Counted from the stretch's first letter, positions 34,174-42,438 are shown. The stretch is DNA of 64,000 nt from Pseudomonadota bacterium (GCA_016719885.1 JADJYF010000017.1:37142-101141), one strand, 5' to 3'. The notes: generated by a model not told the origin, from the sequence alone. Program-made: numbers and translations.

Positions 34174-34553
34174 TGGCCAGGCAGCGCGGGCCCCTGGACG
34201 AGGGCAAACTCGACAAGGTGGTGGCCGAGGCACGCCGCGCGAGCGAAGAACGCGCGCGCGGCTATCGCGAGCAGGCCTTGAAGCTCTATCCGTGGATATG
34301 CGGCCGTTGCGCGCGCGAATTCACGCGCGCCAATCTGGCTGAACTGACGGTGCATCATCGCGATCACAATCACGACAACAATCCCGCCGACGGCAGCAAC
34401 TGGGAGTTGCTGTGCCTGTATTGCCACGACAACGAGCACGCACGCCTGCTCGAACAGCTGGGGCCGACCAAAGGCGCGGCGGGCGGCACGAATGTCGCCA
34501 CTCACCAGCCGTTCGCGGCGCTGGCGGGGTTATTGGGAAAGAAAGATCCGTAG
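34173..34553 (+). CDS. yajD: YajD-family HNH nuclease
   Basis: The 126-residue protein matches YajD: LYPWICGRCAREFTRANL gives the first zinc cysteine pair, LTVHHRDHNHDNNPADGSNW is the HNH beta-beta-alpha core, and LCLYCHDNEHARLLEQ gives the second CxxC. The family is a putative HNH endonuclease of unknown substrate, widely conserved as a single gene. The ATG overlaps the thiolase-like stop codon. The TAG stop at 34551 is the first triplet of a family A palindrome. Confidence 0.93.
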   Translation: MARQRGPLDEGKLDKVVAEARRASEERARGYREQALKLYPWICGRCAREFTRANLAELTVHHRDHNHDNNPADGSNWELLCLYCHDNEHARLLEQLGPTKGAAGGTNVATHQPFAALAGLLGKKDP

Positions 34554-34572
34554 GTGCGAATTCATTCGCACC
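34551..34572 (+). repeat. Palindromic repeat family A, copy 4 (left arm of pair)
   Basis: The core GTGCGAATTCATTCGCAC is preceded by TAG, which is the yajD stop codon. The inverted partner is at 34610-34628, 37 bases away. Confidence 0.9.
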
Positions 34573-34609
34573 TTGTAACCGTAACGAGGCGCCGTGCAAC
34601 GCCAGCAAT

Positions 34610-34628
34610 GTGCGAATGAATTCGCACC
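34610..34628 (-). repeat. Palindromic repeat family A, copy 5 (right arm of pair)
   Basis: GTGCGAATGAATTCGCAC plus C is the inverted partner of the copy at 34551. It ends 21 bases before the stop of the convergent SnoaL-like gene. Confidence 0.9.
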
Positions 34629-34649
34629 GGCAGTATCACTCGCCCATCT

Positions 34650-35057
34650 TCAGTGATCGATGTGCACCTTGCGGTAGGTGAAGCGCCACTCGCCGTTGTC
34701 CTTGCGCAGCTTGTCGTTGTAGCCGCCGACCGCGGTCAGCTCGGTCTTGCCGCCCTTGAGCGAGAAATAAATCAGGTTGCAAAAGCCGGTGGCGGTATCG
34801 CCGTCGATGTCGAAACTGACATTGACCATCATGTGCCGCACTTTGCCGCCTTCCCATGAACGGTAGTAGGACTGCGAAAACTCGCGCAGCTTTTCGTGGC
34901 CGGGAAATTGACCAAAGATGGGGCTGTCGAACGTGCCATCGGGAGTGAAGCACTGCACCCAGTCCTCGAAGCGCTCGTTGTCGATGGTGATGGCGTAGCG
35001 GGCGTAGAGTTCGCGGATCTGTTCGCGGTCCTCGGGCGTTCCGGTGATCTTAGGCAT
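34650..35057 (-). CDS. SnoaL-like / NTF2-fold protein
   Basis: The 135-residue protein has the NTF2-like fold: EDREQIRELYARYAITIDNE opens with the helix-hairpin and the conserved YARY, followed by FEDWVQCFTPDGTFDSP, FSQSYYRSWEGGKVRHMMVN with RHM-x-N, and a last strand NGEWRFTYRKVHIDH. SnoaL-like proteins include cyclases, dehydratases and hydroxylases of aromatic or steroid compounds. The active residues here do not settle which. A Shine-Dalgarno (GGGGAG) precedes the ATG at 35057. Confidence 0.85.
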   Translation of the reverse strand: MPKITGTPEDREQIRELYARYAITIDNERFEDWVQCFTPDGTFDSPIFGQFPGHEKLREFSQSYYRSWEGGKVRHMMVNVSFDIDGDTATGFCNLIYFSLKGGKTELTAVGGYNDKLRKDNGEWRFTYRKVHIDH

Positions 35058-35125
35058 GGTCTCCCCTGGTGCGCCGCGCGGGCGCTGAAAGTGGCTGAAC
35101 GATGATGGTGTGAACGACCGCAGTT

Positions 35126-35394
35126 TAGAGCTGGTCTCAGAATTATTCACGTGCGCGTTGCGCCGCGAAAAGCGTCATGGCAAGGCGCGGTGCGCGGGGA
35201 ATAGTGGTTCTATTTCCAAGCGCCGCAACGCGGCCAGGGCGTTTTTCGCTGGGCAACCCGGAGGGCCGGCAGCCATTTTCACGCATTCCGTCGTTGCTCG
35301 TCGCTCATTTAGCGGTGCAAAACCACGCTCCTCGCGCCTAGGACTGCGCGAAAATGGCTGCCGGCGCGCGCGAATAACTCTGAGACCAGCTCTA
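35126..35394. mobile_element. MITE-like element with nested inverted repeats
   Basis: The 424-base gap between the SnoaL and LLM genes holds a 269-base structured element. Terminal arms 35126-35148 and 35372-35394 pair at 22 of 23 positions. A second, perfect 16-bp inverted repeat lies inside at 35265-35280 and 35350-35365 (GCCGGCAGCCATTTTC and its complement). No open frame of note is contained. The terminal arms suggest a non-autonomous transposable element whose transposase is elsewhere; a structured RNA is the alternative. No clear target-site duplication is visible. Confidence 0.65.
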
Positions 35395-35481
35395 GACCAG
35401 GCGCGGCGTGTGACAAAGGGCGCCCCGGCCTTGATGACGACCGGGGCGCAAAGGGGAGTCAGCGGGGAAAGCGTCTTGCGT

Positions 35482-36681
35482 TTATTTCACGCCGTCACAG
35501 AACTCCGGCAGCACCTTGGTGGTGACGAGTTCGAGGTGGCGCATCATCTGCTTCTGCGGGATGAGGCCGTTGTAGGTGAACATCCAGAAATACTCGGCCG
35601 GCAGCTTCTCGAACAGGTCCGCGAGCTTGCGCTTGACGGTGTCGGGGCTGCCGTAGATCACGAGCCCGCGCTCGGCCATGGTCTCGAAGTTGTTCGGCAC
35701 GTCGAACGCGCCTTCGCCGGGATTGGCGACCGCCGCGTTGAAGCCGAAAGGCGCGAAGAAGTTGCACCAGATGATGGAACCCGCCTGGCGCGCGATGGCC
35801 TCGGCCTCGGCATCGGTGTCGGCCACGATCACTTCACGCACGAGGCCAATCTTCTCGCCGAGCTTGTAGTTCTTGCCGGCCTTGTTGGCGGCGTCCTGCG
35901 CGGCACGGAACTGCGACAGCGCGACCTCGGGATGGGTGAGGATGGTGACCGGCACGCAGTTGTTTTCCATCGCCCAGCGGATCGAGGACTCCGACACGCT
36001 GAACGGCTGGAACAGGTCGGGCATGCGCTTGTTGTAGGTGGCCGGCACGGTGCCGATTTCGGTCAGCATGTCGTTGTCGTCGATGCCGGTGCCGTAGTTG
36101 CGGGTGACGTGCGCCGCGGCCCACTTGGTGTTGGGCGCCGGGATCTGCCAATGCGGGCTGTGGTGCGAGAAGGCGTCCTTCTGCCAGCACTTCTTGATGA
36201 TCTCGAAATGATCGTAATAGAGATCCTTCTTCAGCGCCTCGTAGGATTCTTCGCTGAAGGCGCCGTCGAGACCACGGATCTGCTGGCCGAGCACGTTCAC
36301 CCAGCGCGGCTGGTAACCGCGCGCGAAACCGGCGAAGGCACGGCCCTTGGTCATCTGGTCGAGCATTGCCACGTCTTCGGCGATGCGCAGCGGGTTGTGC
36401 GAAGGCAGCACCAGGCCGAGCTGGCCGACATTGATGCGCTTGGTCTGCATGCCGAAGTAGAGGTCGAGCATGATCGGGTTGGTCGACACTTCCTCGCCTT
36501 CGATATGGAAGTGATGCTCGGTGAAGCCGACGCCGTAGTAACCGTGTTCGTCCATGTAGCAGATCTGCTCGGACAGCTCGCCGAGCATGTTCTGGTAGAG
36601 GTCGGTACGGCGCCCGGCCATGCCTTTCTGGATATCGGCAAAGCTACCGATGGACGGCAAATAAAATGCGCCAACTTTCAT
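35482..36681 (-). CDS. LLM-class flavin-dependent oxidoreductase
   Basis: This third LLM (luciferase-like) protein, of 399 residues, starts MKVGAFYLPSIGSFADIQKG and has GYYGVGFTEHHFHIEGEEVS, RINVGQLGLVLPSHNPLRIA, EDVAMLDQMTKGRAFAGFAR and YGSPDTVKRKLADLFEKLP. It is longer than the two others in the window. The flavin-binding TIM barrel is clear; the substrate is unknown. GGGGAG lies 6 bases before the chosen ATG. It stands between the MITE-like element and the broken MATE gene, with no same-strand partner. Confidence 0.85.
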   Translation of the reverse strand: MKVGAFYLPSIGSFADIQKGMAGRRTDLYQNMLGELSEQICYMDEHGYYGVGFTEHHFHIEGEEVSTNPIMLDLYFGMQTKRINVGQLGLVLPSHNPLRIAEDVAMLDQMTKGRAFAGFARGYQPRWVNVLGQQIRGLDGAFSEESYEALKKDLYYDHFEIIKKCWQKDAFSHHSPHWQIPAPNTKWAAAHVTRNYGTGIDDNDMLTEIGTVPATYNKRMPDLFQPFSVSESSIRWAMENNCVPVTILTHPEVALSQFRAAQDAANKAGKNYKLGEKIGLVREVIVADTDAEAEAIARQAGSIIWCNFFAPFGFNAAVANPGEGAFDVPNNFETMAERGLVIYGSPDTVKRKLADLFEKLPAEYFWMFTYNGLIPQKQMMRHLELVTTKVLPEFCDGVK

Positions 36682-36931
36682 GCTGCACTCCCCGGGGCTT
36701 GCCCCTGCGTTGAAGAAAATCGTCACCGCGCGCGCGGCGCGTGCAGGGGATGCTCACGGAGGGCGGCGGCGGGAGGCTTGATCCACATCAATGCTTGCGC
36801 CACGGCGGCGGCGGCGGCAGGCCGGGTGTTCGAATTTGGCGCAGGCCCGCCGGCCGGCGCGTGGCTCATGTAGAATGCCGGCGCCGGGCGCGGGTGGCGC
36901 GCTCTCAACCCGAAGCCCGAAAGCAGCGCCC

Positions 36932-38229
36932 TTGTCCTTGCCCGCCAAAGAACGGCTACAACGGATCATGAACCTCGCCATGCCGGTGATCGCCGGCATG
37001 GTGTCGCAGAATGTCCTCAACCTGGTGGACACCGCCATGGTCAGCCGTCTGCCCAACAGCGACGCCGCGCTGGCGGCGGTCGGCTACGGCGGCTTCGCGC
37101 TGTTCCTCGCGCAATCGATCATCCTCGGCCTCTCGACCGGCGTGCAGGCCTCGGCGGCGCGACGCAAGGGCCAGGGCCGACTCGACGAGACCGGCCATTT
37201 CCTCAACGCCGCCCTCATCATCATCGCGCTGGTCGCGCCGCTGCTGAGCGTAGCGCTGTACCAGCTCATTCCGCATCTGTATCCCTACATCAATCACGAT
37301 CCGGAAGTGATCGCGCTGGGCGTGCCCTATCTGCAGATCCGCTCGGCCGGCATCATCTTCGTGGCCATGAATTTCTCCTTTCGCGGCTATTGGAACGCGG
37401 TCGACCTGACGCGCCTGTACATGACCACCTGATCTTCGGTCACTTCGGCGCGCCGGCGCTGGGCGTGCGCGGCGCCGCCTATGCCTCGGTGATCGCGCTC
37501 GGCTTCGGCACCGCCATCTATTTCTGGCTGGGCATGCGCTGGGCGCGCGGCCATGGCTTCCTGCAACGCCTGCCGGCGCGTGCGGACATCAAGCGCCTGG
37601 TGCAGTTGTCGCTGCCGAACGGCGTGCAGCAGATGTTCTTCTCGGCCGGCTTCCTGGCCCTGTTCTGGATCATCGGCAAGGTCGGCACCGCCGAAGTGGC
37701 GGCCGCCAACGTGCTCATGAATCTGATGCTGGTCGCCTACCTGCCGGGCATGGGCTTTGGCCTCGCGGCCGCGACCCTGGTCGGCCAGGCGCTGGGCCGC
37801 GGCGACCCGCACGACGCAGCGCGTTGGGCGTGGGACGTGGTACGCGTGGCCCTGCTGGCGATGTCGGTGATCGGCCTGCCCATGGTGCTGGCGCCGGAAG
37901 CGGTGCTGAACAGCATCTACCGCCTCAATCGCGAAACCCTCGAGGTGGCGCTGTGGCCGCTGCGGCTGGTCGGCCTGAGCATGGTGTTCGAGGCTGTCGG
38001 TACCATCCTGCAGAACTCGCTGCTCGGCGCCGGCGACACGCGGCGCGTGATGCTGACCACCATTGCCAATCAATGGCTGCTGTTCCTGCCGGCGGCCTAC
38101 ATGGTCGGCCCGGTGCTGGGCATGGGTCTGACCGCGCTGTGGGCGCTGCAGGTGCTGTCGCGCTGCCTGCAGGCGCTGATCTTCGCCGGCTATTGGCACG
38201 GCCAGCGCTGGGCTCACATCAAGATCTAG
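36932..38229 (+). pseudogene. MATE-family multidrug efflux transporter, disrupted
   Basis: Two frames together encode a MATE transporter (Na+- or H+-coupled drug/metabolite export). The first, to about 37430, has AMPVIAGMVSQNVLNLVDTA, GYGGFALFLAQSIILGLSTG and SFRGYWNAVDLTRLYMTT. The second, from about 37433, starts LIFGHFGAPALGVRGAAYAS and continues to the normal end near 38229. At the joint roughly 15 residues that relatives carry between these motifs (a membrane helix) are missing, along with the frame. That is a deletion of about 40-45 bases, larger than a simple base-call error. The TTG at 36932 is a tentative start; an ATG at 36875 is the alternative. Confidence 0.85.
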
Positions 38230-38251
38230 CCGCGTCGCGGCGCCCGCCTGA

Positions 38252-38279
38252 TTCGGCAAAGCCGAACAGTCTTGTCTTT
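38252..38279 (+). terminator. Weak terminator after the MATE gene
   Basis: The TTCGGC AAA GCCGAA hairpin (38252-38266) is followed within 6 bases by the T-rich stretch CTTGTCTTT, between the MATE and terC genes. Confidence 0.45.
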
Positions 38280-38347
38280 ATATTCGACTAAGGCATACAA
38301 GCCACGCTGCCTATACTGCCCCGCATCAATCATTACGGGTGGCTGTC

Positions 38348-39328
38348 ATGGAAAGCGTGGGCACGACTTCGATGTGGGTGACCTTCACGGTGGTGGTGCT
38401 GGTGATGCTGGCGGTCGACCTGTTCATGGTCGGCGGTGGCCGCGAGCATCGCGTCAGCGTCAAGGAGGCCGCCACCTGGTCGGTTGTTTGGGTGGTGCTG
38501 TCGCTGGCCTTCGCCGGCGGCCTGTGGTGGTATCTCGACGGTACCGTCGGCCGCGAGGTCGCCAACGCCAAGTCGGTGGAATTCATCACCGGCTATCTCA
38601 TCGAAAAATCTCTCGCCGTCGACAACGTGTTCGTGTGGCTGATGCTGTTCTCGTTCTTCGCCGTGCCGCTGGACTTGCAGAAGCGCGTGCTGTTGTTCGG
38701 CGTGCTGGGCGCCATCGTGCTGCGCACCGTGATGATCTTCGCGGGCGTGTGGCTGATCGCGAAGTTCCACTGGCTGCTCTACGTGTTCGGCGCCTTCCTG
38801 CTCGTGACCGGCATCAAGATGTGGCTGTTTGCCGACCATGCGCCGGATCTCGCCAACAACCCGCTGCTGAAATGGATGCGTGGCCACATGAAGATCACCG
38901 ACGGCCTGGAGGGTGAACGCTTTTTCGTGATGCGCGAGGAAGGCGGCAAGTGGGTGCGCTATGCGACGCCGATGTTCCTGGTGCTGGTGCTGGTGGAAGC
39001 GTCCGACGTCATCTTCGCGGTCGATTCGATTCCGGCCATCTTCGCCATCACCACCGATCCCTTCATCGTGCTGACCTCCAACGTGTTCGCAATCCTCGGT
39101 CTGCGCGCGATGTATTTCCTGCTGGCCGACATGGCGAGTCGCTTCACGCTCTTGAAGTACGGCCTGGCGCTGGTCTTGATGTTCATCGGCGTGAAGATGC
39201 TGCTGCTCGAGGTCTACAAGATCCCGGTGGCGGTCTCGCTGGGCGTGGTGGCAATGATCATCGCGGTCTCGGTGGTGCTGTCACTGCGGCGCAGCGCCGC
39301 ACCCGCCGCCACGCGCTCGGTCGCATGA
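38348..39328 (+). CDS. TerC/Alx-family integral membrane protein
   Basis: The 326-residue membrane protein has about nine helices and the TerC signatures EKSLAVDNVFVWLMLFSFFA and LVEASDVIFAVDSIPAIFAI, whose aspartates bind Mn2+ in this family. TerC/Alx proteins export manganese, support metalation of secreted enzymes, or respond to tellurite and alkaline stress. The ATG at 38348 is preferred; a GTG three codons earlier is possible. I looked for a yybP-ykoY manganese riboswitch upstream and did not see one. Its stop overlaps the next ATG by 4 bases. Confidence 0.93.
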   Translation: MESVGTTSMWVTFTVVVLVMLAVDLFMVGGGREHRVSVKEAATWSVVWVVLSLAFAGGLWWYLDGTVGREVANAKSVEFITGYLIEKSLAVDNVFVWLMLFSFFAVPLDLQKRVLLFGVLGAIVLRTVMIFAGVWLIAKFHWLLYVFGAFLLVTGIKMWLFADHAPDLANNPLLKWMRGHMKITDGLEGERFFVMREEGGKWVRYATPMFLVLVLVEASDVIFAVDSIPAIFAITTDPFIVLTSNVFAILGLRAMYFLLADMASRFTLLKYGLALVLMFIGVKMLLLEVYKIPVAVSLGVVAMIIAVSVVLSLRRSAAPAATRSVA

Positions 39329-39954
39329 CGCCGGCCGGTCGCGCCAGACGCGCCGCGCTCGTCGCGCTGACGAGCCTGGCGCTGTTGAAAGTGGGCGCGC
39401 TGATGGTGTGCGGCGGCCCTCACTGTCGCGCCCTGGCCTTCGACAACGCGGTGCTGACGGCCATGCACGCGTGGCGCACCCCCGGCCTCGACCTGCTGTT
39501 CGCCACGCTGACCTGGGGCGGTTCGATGTACATGCTGATGCCCCTCGCGCTGTTGGCGGCGGCGCGCGAGCGCGCCGCCTCAGCGTGGCGACGCAGTTTC
39601 GTGCCGCTGGCCTTGCTCAGCACCTGGGCGCTGGTGCACATCGCCAAGCTGGTCGTCGAGCGGCCGCGACCGGGGCTGTTCGAACCCTTGATCGCCTTGC
39701 CCGCCGACAACAGCTTTCCGAGCGCCCATGCCGCGCAGGTGACCGCTCTCGCCTGTGCCTGGCTGCTGCGCCCGGGCTCGCGGGCGCGGCCCGCAAGCCT
39801 GGTCGCACTGACCCTCGCGGTGGCGGTGGTGAGCGCATCGCGCCTGTATCTGCAGGTGCATTACCCAAGCGACGTGCTGTTCGCGGTGACGGCCGGCGCG
39901 CTGTGGGTGGTGGCGCTGCGCCTGGCTTTCGACGCCGTTGGCGAACGTCCATGA
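39325..39954 (+). CDS. PAP2-family membrane phosphatase
   Basis: The 209-residue membrane protein has the three PAP2 motifs: KLVVERPRPG (KxxxxxxRP type), FPSAHAA (a variant of PSGH with Ala for Gly) and SRLYLQVHYPSD (SRxxxxxHxxxD). Such enzymes dephosphorylate undecaprenyl pyrophosphate, phosphatidic acid or phosphatidylglycerol phosphate. It overlaps terC and dgkA at both ends (ATGA). Pairing with a diacylglycerol/undecaprenol kinase suggests a lipid phosphorylation cycle at the membrane. Confidence 0.92.
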   Translation: MTPAGRARRAALVALTSLALLKVGALMVCGGPHCRALAFDNAVLTAMHAWRTPGLDLLFATLTWGGSMYMLMPLALLAAARERAASAWRRSFVPLALLSTWALVHIAKLVVERPRPGLFEPLIALPADNSFPSAHAAQVTALACAWLLRPGSRARPASLVALTLAVAVVSASRLYLQVHYPSDVLFAVTAGALWVVALRLAFDAVGERP

Positions 39955-40343
39955 GAAACAAGTTCCTCGGCACCGGCACACCGGGCTACAACCCGCTACG
40001 CAAACTGCGCACGATTTTTTCCGGCCTGCGCTACGCGGTGGTCTACGACCTGTCGGTGACTTACAAGCTGGTGTTGTCGGCGCTGGTGCTGGTGGCCGCG
40101 TTCGTCGCGCGTGGGACCCTCGATTTCCTGCTCATCCTGGTCGCCACCGCCTTCATGCTGGTGGCCGAGATCTTCAACAGCGCCATCGAGGCGCTGTGTG
40201 ATTTCGTCGAGGCGCGGCACAACGAGAAGATCAAAGTCATCAAGGATATTGCCGCCGCCGCGGCCGGCATCGCGATCGCGACCTGGTTGACGGTGCTGGG
40301 CGTGGAGCTGGCCGGCATGTTCGCGGCACGCGATGCCTTGTAG
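39951..40343 (+). CDS. dgkA: Diacylglycerol kinase (DgkA family)
   Basis: The 130-residue protein has three membrane helices and the DgkA catalytic motif EIFNSAIEALCDFVEARHNE, with the metal-binding Glu and Asn, preceded by FMLVAE. DgkA phosphorylates diacylglycerol (or undecaprenol in some bacteria) with MgATP. It is the last gene of the terC-PAP2-dgkA operon; the three overlap by four bases each. Its stop codon TAG at 40341 is the first triplet of a family A palindrome. Confidence 0.92.
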   Translation: MRNKFLGTGTPGYNPLRKLRTIFSGLRYAVVYDLSVTYKLVLSALVLVAAFVARGTLDFLLILVATAFMLVAEIFNSAIEALCDFVEARHNEKIKVIKDIAAAAAGIAIATWLTVLGVELAGMFAARDAL

Positions 40344-40361
40344 GTGCGAATTCATTCGCAC
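40341..40361 (+). repeat. Palindromic repeat family A, copy 6 (outer left arm)
   Basis: The TAG stop of dgkA runs straight into GTGCGAATTCATTCGCAC. It faces the inverted copy at 40493-40514 across a 131-base interval that contains an inverted pair of family B palindromes. Confidence 0.9.
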
Positions 40362-40398
40362 ATTCGAGCCTTACCGACGGATGGCGAACCTGGTTTTA

Positions 40399-40423
40399 AT
40401 GTCAGGCTGAAGCCTGACCCACA
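40399..40423 (-). repeat. Palindromic repeat family B, copy 3 (left of pair)
   Basis: A palindrome reading GTCAGGCTGAAGCCTGAC between AT and CCACA. It is a G/C variant of the family core and the inverted partner of the copy at 40444-40468. Confidence 0.9.
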
Positions 40424-40443
40424 ATTGGGCCAAGCGATCTTCC

Positions 40444-40468
40444 TGTGGGTCAGGCTTCAGCCTGACAT
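40444..40468 (+). repeat. Palindromic repeat family B, copy 4 (right of pair)
   Basis: GTCAGGCTTCAGCCTGAC preceded by TGTGG, the inverted partner of the copy at 40399-40423, 20 bases away. Confidence 0.9.
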
Positions 40469-40492
40469 TCGGTCGAGACCGCGCCCCTGAAT

Positions 40493-40514
40493 GCGCGAAT
40501 GAATTCGCACCTAC
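40493..40514 (-). repeat. Palindromic repeat family A, copy 7 (outer right arm)
   Basis: GCGCGAATGAATTCGCAC with one base changed from the consensus, followed by CTAC. Read on the minus strand its TAG at 40513-40511 is the stop codon of the intradiol dioxygenase. Confidence 0.88.
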
Positions 40515-41380
40515 ATGCGCATCAGGCCGAAATCGAAGCGCAGACGGCTATAGGGCGCGGTGATGCCGTAACGCGCCGCTTCGGCGACGTCACCGCAAGT
40601 CGTGAAATCGCCGACCAGGCTTTCCTTGGTGGCAAACACCGCGTCGGAATCGAGGTAAGGATCACCCTTGACGAACACGTGGGTGATCAAGGGCTCGCAG
40701 CCCTCGGCCTTGACCATGAAATGCAGGTGCGCGGGACGGAACGCGTGGCGACCGGCGGCGTCGAGCATGCGGCCGACCGGGCCATCGGTAGGCACCGGGT
40801 AGGACACCGGCTTTTCGGTGACCAGCGCGTATTCGCCTTCGGCATTGGTGGTGAAGCGCCCGCGCAGGTTCCATTCCGGCGCGCTCGCGTCCTGCACGTC
40901 GTAAAAGCCATTGGCGGCGGTCTGCCACACTTCGAGCGTGGCGCCGGCCAGGGCCTTGCCGTTCTGATCGGTGACCTTGCCGGTGACGAGGCAGGTTTCG
41001 GCGGCGTCGAGATGGCGACGACGGATATCCGCGCCGTGGGGCAGGTCCGGTGAACCCGGCACGAAGAACGGGCCGAGCACCGTCGACTCGGTGCCGGCGC
41101 CGCCCTTGGGATGGTTGATGGCGTCGACCAGCATGGACACCCCCAGGGTGTCGGACAACAGGATGAATTCCTGGCGCTTGTCGTCGCACTTCTTGCCGGT
41201 GTCGGTGAGGAACTGGATGGCGGCGAACCATTCGGGCTCGGTCAGCTGCACATCCTTGACGAAGCCGTGCAGGTGCGTGATGAGCGAGGCGAAAATCTCG
41301 CGCATGCGTGGCGAGGCGGTATTCGCGCTGTAGGCCTTGATCACTTCTTCGGTCAGATTCTCGACGGTAAAGTCTTTCAC
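40511..41380 (-). CDS. Intradiol ring-cleavage dioxygenase (catechol/hydroxyquinol 1,2-dioxygenase type)
   Basis: The 289-residue Fe(III) enzyme has an N-terminal helical dimerisation domain (NLTEEVIKAYSANTASPRMR) and the catalytic beta-sandwich with four ligands: Tyr in ANGFYDVQD, Tyr in KPVSYPVPTDG, and two His in HAFRPAHLHFMV. The SDAVFATKESLVGDF stretch resembles hydroxyquinol 1,2-dioxygenases. It opens catechol, methylcatechol or hydroxyquinol between the two hydroxyls. The start is GTG at 41380, preceded by GGGGAGAGCAAG; no ATG fits the conserved N-terminus. It is the ortho-cleavage neighbour of the meta-cleavage island. The stop codon lies in a family A repeat. Confidence 0.9.
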   Translation of the reverse strand: MKDFTVENLTEEVIKAYSANTASPRMREIFASLITHLHGFVKDVQLTEPEWFAAIQFLTDTGKKCDDKRQEFILLSDTLGVSMLVDAINHPKGGAGTESTVLGPFFVPGSPDLPHGADIRRRHLDAAETCLVTGKVTDQNGKALAGATLEVWQTAANGFYDVQDASAPEWNLRGRFTTNAEGEYALVTEKPVSYPVPTDGPVGRMLDAAGRHAFRPAHLHFMVKAEGCEPLITHVFVKGDPYLDSDAVFATKESLVGDFTTCGDVAEAARYGITAPYSRLRFDFGLMRM

Positions 41381-41505
41381 ACCTTGCTCTCCCCTGGCGG
41401 TGATGATGACGGCGCGCCGGGCTGCGGTCGCACGCGGGCTATTGTGCTGGCGGCCGGTGAACGAGTACAGGCAGGCGCGCCTGGCGCCGCCCCCGCCACA
41501 TCGGA

Positions 41506-42438
41506 TCAGTCCTGCGCTTCGTCGTTTTCGAGAAATGCCTGCGGCAGATCCGGCCCCCAGTAGCACAGGGCGTCGAGCGGGTCGTGTTGCGCGCTCTGCC
41601 AGGCGCTGCCGGCCGCGATGAAGTCGATGTTGGCGGAGTACTCGCAGTACGAGCCCCAAGGATCGCGCACGTATTGAAAATGATTGGAGCCGACACCGTG
41701 ACGGCCGACGCCCCAGCCGTGGCGATAGCCGGCGTCGCGCATCTGCATGCCGCCGAGGCCGCATTCCTCCATGCCCGGCACTTCCCACGCGACGTGATGA
41801 AAGCCGCGCCGCGCTGACTTGGCGAAGGCCAGCAGGTGGTGATCCGAGCCGTGCTGACCATGCAGGAACGCCAGCAGGTCGAGCGAGGTATCGCTCACGC
41901 CGAGGCCCAGCGCGTCGGCGTAGAAGGCGGTCTGTCGCGGCACATCGTGGGAAAACAGCAGCACGTGGGACAGTCGCGTCGGCCGCACGCGCGGCGCGAC
42001 GCGGCGCCCCGGCTCGACGGCCCGCGCGCGCTCGACGACATTGGCCACCGCCGTGCGACGCGCGCCGGGCGAGACCTTGGGGCCGACCTTGACCTGCAGC
42101 AGGTTGCCGTCGACATCGGTGTACCAGCTGCCGCCCGACTCGGCTTCGCGCGGCCCGTCCTGACGCTGCGCGCCGCAGGCCTCGAGCTGCCGTAACAGTC
42201 CACGGTAATCGGTATCGGAACAGCCGAAGGACAACCACGCCAGGCCCTTGCTCGCACCGGTCACGACACGCCCCCACACATGACCGCTGCCGGCGCACTT
42301 CAAGGTCAACACTTCACCGACGCGCGCGACGGAGAGGCCAAAGGCCTCGTAAAAGGACGCGGCGACGTTCAAGTCCGGCACGCGCAGCGCGAAATGATCG
42401 AGCGAGTGTATGGCGGCGAGCCGCGCTGTGCTGTTCAT
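41506..42438 (-). CDS. Extradiol (VOC, type I) dioxygenase
   Basis: The 310-residue two-domain vicinal-oxygen-chelate protein resembles catechol 2,3-dioxygenase and 2,3-dihydroxybiphenyl dioxygenase relatives: SLDHFALRVPDLNVAASFYE at the N-terminus with H15, GGSWYTDVDGNLLQVKVG, then RLSHVLLFSHDVPRQTAFY and the active half with GFHHVAWEV and YCEYSANIDF. The His, His, Glu ligand set is present in the second domain. Ring substrate unknown. It is upstream on the same strand of the intradiol dioxygenase, 125 bases from it, so they may be co-transcribed. Confidence 0.85.
   Translation of the reverse strand: MNSTARLAAIHSLDHFALRVPDLNVAASFYEAFGLSVARVGEVLTLKCAGSGHVWGRVVTGASKGLAWLSFGCSDTDYRGLLRQLEACGAQRQDGPREAESGGSWYTDVDGNLLQVKVGPKVSPGARRTAVANVVERARAVEPGRRVAPRVRPTRLSHVLLFSHDVPRQTAFYADALGLGVSDTSLDLLAFLHGQHGSDHHLLAFAKSARRGFHHVAWEVPGMEECGLGGMQMRDAGYRHGWGVGRHGVGSNHFQYVRDPWGSYCEYSANIDFIAAGSAWQSAQHDPLDALCYWGPDLPQAFLENDEAQD

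Noticed and set aside
32677..34233. Minus-strand open frame of about 518 codons
   Set aside because: Antisense to the thiolase-like gene, which has family motifs and a sensible start.
38230..38347. Manganese riboswitch (yybP-ykoY) before the TerC gene
   Set aside because: The 5' region is short and lacks the conserved internal loops; only a simple hairpin is visible.
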